Shown here one piece after another: positions 42,812 through 51,479 of a stretch of DNA of 61,200 nucleotides. The position numbers and the translations under genes are program-made. The stretch spans positions 1-61,200 of the forward strand of contig JAKAIY010000003.1 in NCBI GenBank assembly GCA_021814145.1, given 5' to 3'. The notes under the pieces were generated by a model, which was given only the letters and a program-made list of their open reading frames with translations, was not told the origin of the DNA and did no database searches. This stretch comes from Chloroflexota bacterium. Lineage in GTDB: Bacteria > Chloroflexota > Ktedonobacteria > Ktedonobacterales > JADMIN01. Position 1 is the stretch's first letter, and every line of letters begins with the position of its first letter.

Positions 42812-43807
42812 CTACTCCGCGTCTCCGGCGCCATGTTGCTCGCGTCTGCGGCGCAGAAACGTCTCGACATCAAAAATCGCCTCTTCCGGGCTGGGCAGCT
42901 CACCCACGCGCGGAATGTTGTGGACGCCGGAGAGATCAGGCGCGAAGCGTCCGCCCGCGCCGGACTCGCCGGCGTCTGTCGCGTCAGTCTCTTTCGCGCC
43001 AGGTTTGGTGTCGCTGAGGCGCTGCTCCAGGGTATGGACATATGCGGTGACTTCCGGGTCGGCGGCCACCAGGCTGGAGACCCGGCTGGTGAAGCGGCGG
43101 GCGGCGCGGGCAAGGTCCCGCAGGTTCAGGTCGAAGTCGTAAATCTGGTCAACACGGCGCAGCAGGGCCTCGGCGACGGGCAGATTGGGCGCGGCGGCGA
43201 CGTAGTGCGGCGTGGCGGCCCAGAGGCTGGTGGTCGCGATGCCATCACGGCGGGCGATGTCCTGTACGGCGGTAAGGATGCCGGTAGGGCCGGAGTAGCT
43301 GGCGCGCTCGACGCCCAGGAGGTCCATACGGCGCAGCGTGGCGGCGCGGCTGCTGGCGCCAGTGACATGGACGGGCGCGGTATGGGGCGCTTCGGCAGAG
43401 AAGGCGCCGAGGAGGGTTATCTCATCAACGCCAAGCTGGTGGCAAAGCTCGGTCATCTCGCGGGCGAAGGTCTTCCAGCGCAGGTGCGGCTCCTCGCCGA
43501 GGAAGAGCACGACATCGCGCGTCTCGCTCTCCGCGTCTCCGCGCGCGGCGTGATAAACATAGAACCGGTTGCCAGGCCAGCTGAGACGGCGCACCACGCC
43601 GCCCGAGATATGGGCTGTGGGCCGTATCTCGGTGAAATCGTAGAAGATGTCGGGGTCAATCTCGGCGAATGGCTCCGCGTCCCACTGGTTGATGAGGAAC
43701 TTGATCGCCCAGGTCGCGGCGCTGGCGGCGTCGTTCCATCCGGCGAAGGCTCCGATGAGGATTGGCCGCGTGAGTTGCTGCGGCCGGGAGACATGCGCGT
43801 GTTCCAT
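42812..43807 (-). CDS. PAC2 family protein
   Basis: A 331-residue protein of the PAC2 superfamily (proteasome-assembly-chaperone-like fold found in actinobacteria and relatives). Matching parts are PILIGAFAGWNDAASAATWA at the start, YDFTEIRPTA, EPHLRWKTFAREM, LLGAFSAEAPHTAPVHVTG and PTGILTAVQDIARRDGI with SLWAATPHYVAAAPN. The role in bacteria is unknown; several have been proposed as chaperones of oligomers. The last ~70 residues are a Gly/Glu-rich tail. The ATG at 43807 is chosen as the family N-terminus; a GTG 48 nt upstream remains possible. No proteasome gene is in the window. Confidence 0.88.
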   Translation of the reverse strand: MEHAHVSRPQQLTRPILIGAFAGWNDAASAATWAIKFLINQWDAEPFAEIDPDIFYDFTEIRPTAHISGGVVRRLSWPGNRFYVYHAARGDAESETRDVVLFLGEEPHLRWKTFAREMTELCHQLGVDEITLLGAFSAEAPHTAPVHVTGASSRAATLRRMDLLGVERASYSGPTGILTAVQDIARRDGIATTSLWAATPHYVAAAPNLPVAEALLRRVDQIYDFDLNLRDLARAARRFTSRVSSLVAADPEVTAYVHTLEQRLSDTKPGAKETDATDAGESGAGGRFAPDLSGVHNIPRVGELPSPEEAIFDVETFLRRRREQHGAGDAE

Positions 43808-43861
43808 ACTGCAGCGCCGCCTCTCTAGGCTCTCTGACAGCGTGAAGATGCTCACGGCGGT

Positions 43862-43885
43862 GCGCCCATCCCCCTGGATGGGCGC
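43862..43885 (-). promoter_or_regulatory. 10-bp hairpin in the PAC2 gene leader
   Basis: GCGCCCATCC and GGATGGGCGC around a 4-nt loop (minus-strand loop AGGG). It sits 55 bp before the PAC2 ATG and after its promoter, so it is transcribed. It could protect the 5' end or affect translation. Confidence 0.5.
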
Positions 43886-43922
43886 TCGTCACTGGCCCCT
43901 GTACGCCGCGTCCGCTAGAGGT

Positions 43923-43931
43923 AGTATAGCA
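43923..43931 (-). promoter_or_regulatory. extended -10 promoter of the PAC2 gene
   Basis: Minus-strand TGCTATACT, identical to the elements at 38000 and 47174. A TTGACG about 21 bp further is too far to be a normal -35. Confidence 0.6.
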
Positions 43932-44264
43932 CCCGGCGCCCACCATGCGCGTCAAATTAGGAGTAGAAAAAACCGGGCGAAGCGGGAGTCGCGGGAATGC
44001 CAGCGGTCCTTAAGGAAGGGGCTGGAATGCGGCGCGATGCGTGGAGAACGCGCGGCGCCACCCGGCCTGAAGCGCTCCGACGGCGAGGCGGAAAAGGCGG
44101 AAAAGCGGGCCGGCCGGACGGTGTGAGGCAGGTGTGAAACCCGGCGCTCAATTCTTGCGCTGGCTGTGACGCGCTTGCTGTAAGGTAGAAGCACGGGGAG
44201 TAGGACGCTCATCAAGGGGCGTTTCCACTTGTCCCCGTATTGGGGGGGGAAGGAAGGTAGCGAT
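43932..44264. other. 333-bp region between divergent PAC2 and membrane-protein genes
   Basis: No open frame of note. Apart from the PAC2 promoter I cannot point to a clear promoter for the plus-strand gene. Confidence 0.35.
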
Positions 44265-44633
44265 ATGTTGAGCTATTGGTTCCCCGCGCCCATTTCGTAT
44301 TGGTGGCCACTGCTGTTCGCTGTCGGGTTCGCCGTCATCGCCGTCATCGCCGTCTATGCGACGCTCAGGCGGCGTGAAGAGGAGCCAGACGCGAATACCA
44401 TCGCGGCATTGTACGGAATTGGTTTCGGGCTGGCCGCGGTGAGCGAGTTCATGATGTACCTGGACGTCGCGTTTGGGTTGTCGCTCGCCACAGCCTTCAC
44501 GATGGCCACTGGTGTCGTGACGTTCTTCGTGATCGCGGCGCTGGTGGTCGCTGTGCTTGCGATTGGCGCCGCGGCGGTGATGCAGTTCAGGGAAGAGGGC
44601 TCGTACCGGGCTACGCATGGGTACGCCCACTAA
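44265..44633 (+). CDS. small membrane protein, function unknown
   Basis: A 122-residue protein with three hydrophobic segments (about residues 13-34, 49-73 and 80-103), separated by a charged loop (RRREEEPDANT) and ending in a short polar tail (FREEGSYRATHG). AAGGAAGG lies 8 nt before the ATG at 44265. No family is recognised. It is followed by a good terminator, so it is monocistronic. Confidence 0.65.
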   Translation: MLSYWFPAPISYWWPLLFAVGFAVIAVIAVYATLRRREEEPDANTIAALYGIGFGLAAVSEFMMYLDVAFGLSLATAFTMATGVVTFFVIAALVVAVLAIGAAAVMQFREEGSYRATHGYAH

Positions 44634-44656
44634 CGAGCGTGGCGGCGCCATCAACC

Positions 44657-44688
44657 AGAGGGCCAGCCCTGGCGCTGGCCCTCTCTTT
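44657..44688 (+). terminator. terminator after the small membrane protein gene
   Basis: An 11-bp perfect stem, AGAGGGCCAGC with GCTGGCCCTCT, a 6-nt loop, followed by CTTTG. The T run is short. It may serve both strands. Confidence 0.7.
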
Positions 44689-44720
44689 GTCGTCGGATGG
44701 CCCGGTGGCGGCGGGGAAAA

Positions 44721-46355
44721 TCATCCGCCCGCGTGTACGGCGAATTGGGACGAGTCGTAGACGGTGATGGGGTACGTCTGGATCATACCACTATTGTTTG
44801 GCTGCGCGCCTTCCACGATGAGGTACGGGCCAACGACTTGTGAGACGGCGATTTGCGATAGGACGAGCCGCTCTTCAGTCAGGTCCCAGAAGTAGCCAGA
44901 GCCGAGCGCGATGAGCCGCGTATTGAGCGGCCCGTTGCTCCCAGGTCCACCACCCCCAGAAATGCCGCCGATTGGCCAGCGCGCGAGGAAAGTGAATTGG
45001 CCACCGGACGCGAAGGCGTTATCCAGCCGGTAGAGTTCGCCATAGGTCACGTTGACGGGCTGGCCCTGCGCGTTCACGCCGTTGAGATTCACGCTCCTTA
45101 TGGCATAGAGCGCGCCTCCAACCATCTCTACAGAATAGTCGAACCCAAACATGGAGGCTGCGGTTTGCGTCTGCCCAGCAACCCGCGCGGTGACAGGAGT
45201 GTTTACCCCTGTCGTCAGATCAAGAATGTTGAGCGTTGAGGCTGGCTGCCGCTCGCCCGGCGTCGCAATTGGCGTTTCGGTATAGATCAGGTATGGATAC
45301 TGGAAATCAACCAACCGTTCCTGTGGTTCGATAGTATCAGCGCTGGCTGGCTGCGATCCAATTGGCAGCGTCAGCGTCACCTGATGGGTAGCGAGATTGG
45401 CTACCCAAACCTGACCTTCCATCGTCACAAAGGCCACGTGATCAGCGCTTGTCATATCCGACTGGTCACCGCCATAAGGGACGAGACCATTAGGACCTGG
45501 AGGGCCAGGGTCAATTTCCCAAGTCTTGCCAGTCGCGCGGTCGAGTGACCAGATGGTGGTATGGCAGGGGCCGCAGGTTGCGCCGGGCGCGGTGTCGTAG
45601 TAATAGACGATGTACTGGCTGTCTATCATGGACATGCGGCCAGTTGGACTGAGGCGAGTAATGGCGCCCGTCGCGGTGGCATAGAGCGCCAGCGGCGGCT
45701 GGTTCTGCGCAAGCCCCGCTGTCGCCGCCGCTATACTCAAGAGATTGCCGCCTACCGCGCTCAGATCGCCGGAAAACACCTGCGGAAAGAACGCGGAGCC
45801 TCCATTGGGCGCAATGGTGAAGCGCTTCACCGGCGTCACCGTTCCCCACGCGACACTGGCGGGAACAGCCTGCGTGTAGGGAGGAATGACCACCGTCGCG
45901 GGCGTCGCGGTCGGGTAGATCGGCTTCAGGCTCGTCGGCGACGCGATGCCAGTGGTCGGAGTGGGGCCGTTCGCCGGCTGGCGTCCGATGCTCGCGAAGA
46001 CATAGACGAAGAGCAGGATCAGCGCCGCCACTGGGGCCAGCGCCGCCAGCCCGGCCCACACACGCCGCCCGCCGCCCATGCTCCAGATGCGCCGCCCGCC
46101 GCGTGTGCGCCCAGACCGGCTCGCCAGCCGCGCATGCACGCCATCGAGAATGCGGTCGCCGGGATCAAGCTCGCGCTGGGCGCGCAGCGCTCCCGCCAGC
46201 GCTTCGAAGTCCGCCATGCGCGCCTGGCAGGCGGCGCAGCCCGCGATGTGCGCCCGCAGCTTCTCCGCTTCGGCAGCGGGCAACGCCTCGTCGCGCAGCG
46301 CGGAGAGCTGGTCGAGCGCCACGTCCTCGGCGCAGGTCAACGTCTCATGCGTCAT
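44721..46355 (-). CDS. anti-sigma factor with a large extracytoplasmic propeller
   Basis: A 544-residue protein. Residues 1-~60 are a zinc anti-sigma domain with HIAGCAACQ (H-x3-C-x2-C). After a basic loop, one membrane helix (LAALAPVAALILLFVYVFA, about residues 100-120) leads to an outer Pro/Thr-rich linker and a ~400-residue beta-rich domain with propeller-type repeats (IWSLDRATGKTWEIDP, VWVANLATHQVTLTLP, LNILDLTTGVNTP). Signal sensing outside would release the sigma factor inside. Its start overlaps the sigma stop by 4 nt, so the pair is co-translated. Usual anti-sigma factors are about 200-300 residues; this one is longer because of the outer domain. Confidence 0.88.
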   Translation of the reverse strand: MTHETLTCAEDVALDQLSALRDEALPAAEAEKLRAHIAGCAACQARMADFEALAGALRAQRELDPGDRILDGVHARLASRSGRTRGGRRIWSMGGGRRVWAGLAALAPVAALILLFVYVFASIGRQPANGPTPTTGIASPTSLKPIYPTATPATVVIPPYTQAVPASVAWGTVTPVKRFTIAPNGGSAFFPQVFSGDLSAVGGNLLSIAAATAGLAQNQPPLALYATATGAITRLSPTGRMSMIDSQYIVYYYDTAPGATCGPCHTTIWSLDRATGKTWEIDPGPPGPNGLVPYGGDQSDMTSADHVAFVTMEGQVWVANLATHQVTLTLPIGSQPASADTIEPQERLVDFQYPYLIYTETPIATPGERQPASTLNILDLTTGVNTPVTARVAGQTQTAASMFGFDYSVEMVGGALYAIRSVNLNGVNAQGQPVNVTYGELYRLDNAFASGGQFTFLARWPIGGISGGGGPGSNGPLNTRLIALGSGYFWDLTEERLVLSQIAVSQVVGPYLIVEGAQPNNSGMIQTYPITVYDSSQFAVHAGG

Positions 46356-47008
46356 GCGTTGTCTCCTTCCTCACGCAGGTACAGCTCGCGGAACTGCTCG
46401 CGCGCCCGGCTGAGCGTCATGCGCGCCGCCGTTCCCGAGACGCCCAGCGCCTGCGCCACCTCGGCGCAGCTCAGGCCGTAGACCTCGCGCAGGCAGAGCG
46501 CGGCCCGCCGCTGGGGCGTCAGCCGCAGGAGCGTCGCGCGCACCTGATCGCGCTCCGCCAGCCGCCCCGCCGGGTCGCTCATCTCCGGCCCGCGCTCGGT
46601 GAGGAAGGCCACTTCACCCGACCGTGTCTTGCGGCGAGCAAGCGCACTGAGCCCCAGGTTCGTCGCGACGCGAAAGAGCCAGCCGCGCGGGCTCTCATAG
46701 CCGCGCACCTGGTTGAACCGCTGCCAGGCGCGCAGGAACACCTCCTGCGTCAGGTCGTAGGCGTTCTGCTCATCTCCAGTCAGGCGCCAGAGGTAGTTGA
46801 GGATCGCGCGCTCATGCTCACGCACGAAGGCGTCATAGTCTCCTGTGGAGTCGGATTGCCTGATGGCCGGCGCCGCGCGGCGCTCGCGCTCACCCCCTGG
46901 CGGCGGCGCGCCCGCATCCACCAGCGTGAGGAGCCACGCCAGCCCGCGCGGCCAGCCATGCGCCCCTGTGAGCGCCTTCACTGGCCCCCATTTCCACGCC
47001 TGCGCCAT
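46352..47008 (-). CDS. ECF RNA polymerase sigma factor
   Basis: A 218-residue sigma-70 factor. An N-terminal ~58 residues are specific to this protein. Region 2 is YLWRLTGDEQNAYDLTQEVFLRAWQ (split: YLWRLTGDEQNAYDLT, QEVFLRAWQ) and RGWLFRVATNLGL; region 4 is LTPQRRAALCLREVYGLSCAE and VAQALGVSGTAARMTLSRAR. It is an extracytoplasmic-function type held by the adjoining anti-sigma. The ATG at 47008 is preferred over a TTG 6 nt earlier. Confidence 0.93.
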   Translation of the reverse strand: MAQAWKWGPVKALTGAHGWPRGLAWLLTLVDAGAPPPGGERERRAAPAIRQSDSTGDYDAFVREHERAILNYLWRLTGDEQNAYDLTQEVFLRAWQRFNQVRGYESPRGWLFRVATNLGLSALARRKTRSGEVAFLTERGPEMSDPAGRLAERDQVRATLLRLTPQRRAALCLREVYGLSCAEVAQALGVSGTAARMTLSRAREQFRELYLREEGDNA

Positions 47009-47173
47009 CAGCAAACCCGCTTTCTATCTTCCTCGCGCCAGCCATCTTCCGCCCGTCTCCCAGCGCATACACCTAACACTCGCCATACGCCGCGGATGTA
47101 ACATCACGCGCTCCCCGCCATTTATGGCCGCGTCCCTTTCCCGGAGCCGCTTACGGGCCGCGTTCCGCCCATG

Positions 47174-47182
47174 TGCTATACT
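47174..47182 (+). promoter_or_regulatory. extended -10 promoter upstream of the ANTAR gene
   Basis: TGCTATACT, 142 bp before the ATG, without a good -35 at the usual distance. The 315-bp divergent gap (47009-47323) otherwise holds no feature that I see. Confidence 0.55.
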
Positions 47183-47323
47183 GCCCGCGAACATGTGAGA
47201 CTGCTCAATGGCGCGCAGCCGCGGACCGCCTCCGCGACGCGCCCGCCTCCAGCGCGAGCGTCCCGGCGTCAGGATTGCGGGGCGGCGCGCGGGAGTCCTC
47301 TGGGGAGGCGAGGGAGTGACCAT

Positions 47324-47902
47324 ATGACAACACGTATTATCATCGCCGAGGATGACTCGGTGATTCGCATGGATTTGCGCGAGGAGCTGCAACGCCAGGG
47401 GTATCTGGTCGTGGGTGACGTGGGTGACGGGCAGAGCGCCGTCAACCTCGCGCGCGAGCTGCGGCCCGATCTGGTGCTGATGGACATCCGCATGCCGGAG
47501 ATGGACGGCATCGAGGCGGCGCGCATCCTGACCAGCGAGCGTCTCGCTCCGGCTGTGCTGCTGACCGCGTTCAGCGATGACGAGCTGATCGAGCGCGCGC
47601 GTGAAGCGGGAGTGGTCGCCTACATTACCAAGCCCTGGAAGCAGAGCGACCTCAAGCCGGCGATTGAGATCGCCCTCTCGCGCTTCCAGGAATTCCGCGA
47701 GATGGAGTCGCAGGTCAAGACGCTCGAAGACCAGCTCGCTACCCGCAAGGTGGTTGAGAAGGCCAAGGGCGTGCTGATGACCAAGCTCAACCTCACTGAG
47801 CAGGAAGCCTTCCGCCGCATCCAGAAACTCAGCATGAACAACCGCAAGTCCATGCGTGAGGTGGCTGAGGCGATCCTGCTGGCCGAAGAGCTGGGCGGCT
47901 AG
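47324..47902 (+). CDS. ANTAR-domain response regulator
   Basis: A 192-residue two-domain protein. The receiver (residues 1-~120) has AEDDSVIR, the phospho-acceptor Asp in VLMDIRMPEMDG, LLTAFSD and ITKPW. A helix linker precedes an ANTAR domain (KAKGVLMTKLNLTEQEAFRR, KSMREVAEAIL), which binds paired hairpins in RNA leaders to stop termination, as AmiR and NasT do. Its partner kinase is not nearby, nor are obvious ANTAR target hairpins. AGGGAG lies 9 nt before the ATG. It is followed by the RicT gene after 61 nt. Confidence 0.92.
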   Translation: MTTRIIIAEDDSVIRMDLREELQRQGYLVVGDVGDGQSAVNLARELRPDLVLMDIRMPEMDGIEAARILTSERLAPAVLLTAFSDDELIERAREAGVVAYITKPWKQSDLKPAIEIALSRFQEFREMESQVKTLEDQLATRKVVEKAKGVLMTKLNLTEQEAFRRIQKLSMNNRKSMREVAEAILLAEELGG

Positions 47903-47963
47903 GCGTCCCCAGCTTCGCCGCCCTGGCGCGGCATGAGTTTCAGATACCAGGCGGGACTGTTCT

Positions 47964-48920
47964 ATGTCATCCACCACCCCTACGCCGGAAGGCGCTGTGG
48001 GCGCGACGGCGCATGTCGTCGGTGTCCGCTTCCGCCCGACCAGCCGCATCCACTATTATGACCCCGCTGGCTTCGACCTGAAGCCCGGCCAGTGGGTGAT
48101 CGTCGAGACGGCCAAGGGGGTCGAGTGTGGCCGTGTCGTTATCGCGCCCCGGCAGGTGGAGGCCGCCGAGCTGGGCGGCGAGCCGCTCAAGCCCGTCAAG
48201 CGCGTCGCCACGGAGGATGACTTACGACAGATGCTAGACTTCAAGACGCGCGAGAAGGCGGCGCTGCGGCGCTGCGCCGAGCGTGTCGAGTCGCACGGGC
48301 TGCCGATGAAGCTGGTCGAGGCGGAATACACCTTCGATGGCGCCCGGCTGACCTTCTACTTCGCCGCTGAGGAACGGGTAGACTTCCGCGCGCTGGTGCG
48401 CGACCTCGCCGCGCAGTTCCACACGCGCATCGAGCTGCGCCAGATCGGCGCGCGCGACCACGCCAAGCTGCTCGGCGGCGTCGGCAGGTGCGGCAAGACG
48501 CTCTGCTGTAGCTCCTGGCTGACGGAGTTCAATGTCGTCTCGATCAAGATGGCCAAGGAGCAGGGATTGCCGCTCAACGCCAACAAAATCTCCGGCCTCT
48601 GCGGGCGGCTGCTCTGTTGCCTGGCCTATGAGAACGACGACTACATCGCCGCCAAGGCCGAGATGCCCGATTACAACGAGATTGTCTCCACTCCGAGCGG
48701 GCCAGGGCGCGTTGTCGGCATCAACGTCCCGCGCGAGTCCGTGGAGGTGATGCTGCAGAGCGGCGCGGTCATCACCGTCCCCGTGCGCGAGATCGAGGGC
48801 TACCAGCGCCAGCCCGACCCGCCCGCGCGCCCTGGCTCTGGCGGCTGCGGCAAGCCCAACTGCCGCCACGGCCAGCATGGAGCCCGGCCCACCACCCCCG
48901 ACCGCAGCGAACTGAACTGA
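47964..48920 (+). CDS. ricT: PSP1-domain protein, RicT/YaaT type
   Basis: A 318-residue protein of the PSP1/RicT family (in Bacillus part of the Y-complex with YlbF and YmcA that steers RNase Y and holds Fe-S clusters). Family marks are WVIVETAKGVECGRV, DFRALVRDLAAQFHTRIELRQIGARD (split: DFRALVRDLAAQF, RIELRQIGARD), GGVGRCGKTLCCSSWL, NKISGLCGRLLCCLAYEND and VSTPSGPGRVVGIN. An unusual C-terminus carries GGCGKPNCRHG, a further Cys pair. The start has only a weak ribosome site. The gene is probably co-transcribed with the ANTAR regulator. Confidence 0.92.
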   Translation: MSSTTPTPEGAVGATAHVVGVRFRPTSRIHYYDPAGFDLKPGQWVIVETAKGVECGRVVIAPRQVEAAELGGEPLKPVKRVATEDDLRQMLDFKTREKAALRRCAERVESHGLPMKLVEAEYTFDGARLTFYFAAEERVDFRALVRDLAAQFHTRIELRQIGARDHAKLLGGVGRCGKTLCCSSWLTEFNVVSIKMAKEQGLPLNANKISGLCGRLLCCLAYENDDYIAAKAEMPDYNEIVSTPSGPGRVVGINVPRESVEVMLQSGAVITVPVREIEGYQRQPDPPARPGSGGCGKPNCRHGQHGARPTTPDRSELN

Positions 48921-49272
48921 TGATCGCGGGAACTTGCGCCGGCATTGGTGAATCGCGCATGGTCCCGTCGCGGGAGGTATGCTCTCGCCATCCCCCAACA
49001 GCCCAGGTAGTCCCGCCAGAGCCGCCCAGCGGCCTTGCGCTTTGCGCGTCGCCACAGCGCCTTTTTGCGCGCCTTCATGCCCCAGGCGGCCATGCTGGCG
49101 AACATCAGGAGCCATAGCGTGACCACCCCACCGAGCGCGATGGCGGCGCCACTCCGGGTGGGCGGAACGGGACGAAGAGCGCCTGTTCATGGCCGTGGCA
49201 TGCCCTCTGCTAGAGGATCGTGAGGGGCTTGCCAATATCGCGCGGCTGGCTCCCATCAGGAAGGAAACCGTG
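48921..49272. other. 352-bp gap between the RicT and adhesin-like genes
   Basis: A minus-strand frame from 49126 would begin VTLWLLMFASMAAWGMK and could be a membrane peptide, but it lacks a ribosome site and runs 120 nt into the RicT gene. I see no promoter or terminator of strength. Confidence 0.35.
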
Positions 49273-49701
49273 ATGCGAGATGTTTGTCTGGATGATTTAA
49301 TCGAGATACGAGAAGTCAGCGGATTTGAGCGTCTGGAGCTTCGTGACCAGACGAGCTGGATAGACCTGACCATCGAGCCAGGCGAGCGCGAAGCGCTCAT
49401 GATCGCGGGGCCGCCGGAGACCCGCGCCCGGATCAGGAGCGAAGTCCGGGCGGGTACGCTCACGATTGCGCTGGAGGAACGCTTCGCGCAAAAGCTGCGC
49501 AACGCCCTCATCACCAGTCGGTCGCGGCGGAGCGTCCGGTATCACCTGACCGCGAGGCGGCTCACGACCGTGACTGTGTTCGGCGCGGCCCCTATGGTCC
49601 ACGTCAACGTCAACGCCTTTGGCGCGGAGAAGCCAGCGATCACCTACGTCGGAGCGGCGCCTTGCGGCATGCCCATGCCGTCCATAACCTCCCTGACATA
49701 G
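49273..49701 (+). CDS. DUF2807-like (head GIN) protein, probably truncated
   Basis: A 142-residue protein. The middle (VSGFERLELRDQTSWIDLTI, VRAGTLTIALEERF, LTARRLTTVTVFGAAPMVH) resembles the first strands of a putative autotransporter-adhesin head domain (beta helix). Such proteins normally have a signal peptide and continue for another ~80 residues; here there is no signal peptide and the last ~25 residues depart from the pattern, so the gene may be a remnant. AAGGA lies 9 nt before the ATG; an in-frame GTG is just upstream. Confidence 0.5.
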   Translation: MRDVCLDDLIEIREVSGFERLELRDQTSWIDLTIEPGEREALMIAGPPETRARIRSEVRAGTLTIALEERFAQKLRNALITSRSRRSVRYHLTARRLTTVTVFGAAPMVHVNVNAFGAEKPAITYVGAAPCGMPMPSITSLT

Positions 49702-49799
49702 CTGGGCAGCCGTGAAAGCCGCTCCCGCCCAGCGTCCTCCGCCACAGCGCCGTCACGCTGAAACAGGCGTGTATTGGGGCGATCCGGCCCGCTCGCCCG

Positions 49800-51479
49800 C
49801 TACGAGGCCGTTGAGGGCGCGGAGGAAGGCTCGGCGCTCTCCGCACGGGCGGGGATCAGGCTCATGGCGTACTCCGCCAGGGCCGCGATGGTCAGGCTGG
49901 GGTTGATGCCTGGATTGCCCGGCACAATTGAGCCATCAACAACGTACAGGCCCGGATAGTGATGCGCCTGGAAATCGAGCCCTACGACGCCTTCCTCCGC
50001 GCTGGCGCCAAACGGGCATCCGCCGAGCATGTGCGCGCTGACGGGGCTGCCCAGAACCCCTTCGGTAATCGAGCCGAGCGGAAACCCGTCCACCTGGCGG
50101 GCGAAGCTACGCGCGACGGCATGCGCGGGCGAGGGCGAAACGGCCTGCGCGTCAGGAGAGCTGGACGAAGCGGAGACCAGGCCCCGGCGAAACAGTGTCC
50201 AGGGCGAGCGCCCCAGCCGCATATGGATGTGGACATCAATGGAGCGCATCACCAGCAGGATGGTCGTGTGACGCGCCCAGTCCCGCCCGAAGTAGACGCT
50301 CGCGTACCGCACGGGATGGCGCAGCAATGCGCCGAGCGACCGCAGCAGCCGGACCGGGGCGGGTCCTTCAGGCACGAGCGGCCAGGCCAGCAACCGCATC
50401 AGGGAGGAGCCAGCCGGATAGCGCACCGGCTCGACCGACGTCACCTCGTCCGGCCGGAAAAGGGAGGTAATGGCCACCCCTGTAGAATAGTCCGTATGCT
50501 GATGACGGCTCACCACCCCCAGCAGTGACTCGCCATTGGCGCGCACCCGCTCGCCCAGCCGCGGCGATAGCTTCGGGAGGGAATGGGTGAGGTCACGGCA
50601 GCGCAACAGCAGGCGCAGCGTGCCGAGAGTTCCGGCGGCGACGATCACGTTGCGGGCGCGGAGAGGATAGGAGCGTTTCCCCACCCAAGCCGTCGAGCGG
50701 CGGGCCAGCACCTCATAGCGCGCGCCATCCGGCTCGTGGTCTGACAGCGGGCGGATATCACGCGCCTCGCTCTCTGGCTGGACCAGCGCGCCGAGCCGCT
50801 CCGCCAGGTACAGGTAGTTCTTGTCGAGCGAATTCTTGGCGTTATGGCGGCAGCCCACCATGCAGCCGCCACAGCTCAGGCAGGCGTTGCGCGCGGGGCC
50901 AGCGCCCGCGAAGTAGGGGTCCGGCGCTTCCTCGCCAGGCCGGTCCGGGTCGCCAAAATAGACGCCGACATCGGCGCGCGTAAAAGTCGGGGCGCGGCCC
51001 AGCTCGCCAGCGACAGCGCGCATGGCGGTGTCCGCTGGCGTGGGGCGCGGATTAGGCGTGACGCCGAGCATGCGCCGGGCGGTCGCGAAATGGGGCCGCA
51101 AGAGGGTGCGCCAGTCCGCGTGCTGGCTCCAGTCCCCGGTCGCGAAGAACTCCGCCGCCGGCTCCATCAGGACATTGGCGTAGCCAAGACTGCCGCCGCC
51201 CACGCCGCTGCCGTGCAGGGCAAGGACATCGCGGAAAGGGCTGATCTGCAGAATGCCAAAGCAGCGCAGCGCCGGAGCCCACAAGTATTTGCGGAGCCGC
51301 CAGTTCGTGCGGGCGAAGTCCCGCGCGGTGTAGCGCTTGCCGCGCTCCAGCGTGAGCACACGGTAGCCTTTCTCCGCCAGTCGCAGCGCGGAGACGCTGC
51401 CGCCAAAGCCGGAGCCAATGATGATGTAATCGAATGGGCCGCCGTGGTCTGGGTCAGCCGGGGATGCGCGCCGGGCCAT
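49800..51479 (-). CDS. GMC-type oxidoreductase (cholesterol oxidase-like) with a Cys cluster
   Basis: A 559-residue flavoprotein. The FAD motif is IIIGSGFGGSVSALRLAEKG near residue 17; HGSGVGGGSLGYANVLMEP binds the flavin; VVDGSIVPGNPGINPSLTIA (with Asn and Pro) is the GMC_oxred_C end. The segment ACLSCGGCMVGCRHNAKNSL has four Cys (Cx2Cx2Cx3C), a known feature of one branch of this family. The substrate may be a sterol or another alcohol; it is not shown by the sequence. CAGGAG lies 6 nt before the ATG at 51479, which cuts off a long open N-terminal frame. It converges on the preceding gene. Confidence 0.9.
   Translation of the reverse strand: MARRASPADPDHGGPFDYIIIGSGFGGSVSALRLAEKGYRVLTLERGKRYTARDFARTNWRLRKYLWAPALRCFGILQISPFRDVLALHGSGVGGGSLGYANVLMEPAAEFFATGDWSQHADWRTLLRPHFATARRMLGVTPNPRPTPADTAMRAVAGELGRAPTFTRADVGVYFGDPDRPGEEAPDPYFAGAGPARNACLSCGGCMVGCRHNAKNSLDKNYLYLAERLGALVQPESEARDIRPLSDHEPDGARYEVLARRSTAWVGKRSYPLRARNVIVAAGTLGTLRLLLRCRDLTHSLPKLSPRLGERVRANGESLLGVVSRHQHTDYSTGVAITSLFRPDEVTSVEPVRYPAGSSLMRLLAWPLVPEGPAPVRLLRSLGALLRHPVRYASVYFGRDWARHTTILLVMRSIDVHIHMRLGRSPWTLFRRGLVSASSSSPDAQAVSPSPAHAVARSFARQVDGFPLGSITEGVLGSPVSAHMLGGCPFGASAEEGVVGLDFQAHHYPGLYVVDGSIVPGNPGINPSLTIAALAEYAMSLIPARAESAEPSSAPSTAS

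Noticed and set aside
48800..49126. Minus-strand membrane peptide starting VTLWLLMFASM
   Set aside because: No ribosome site, and it overlaps the end of the RicT gene by 120 nt.
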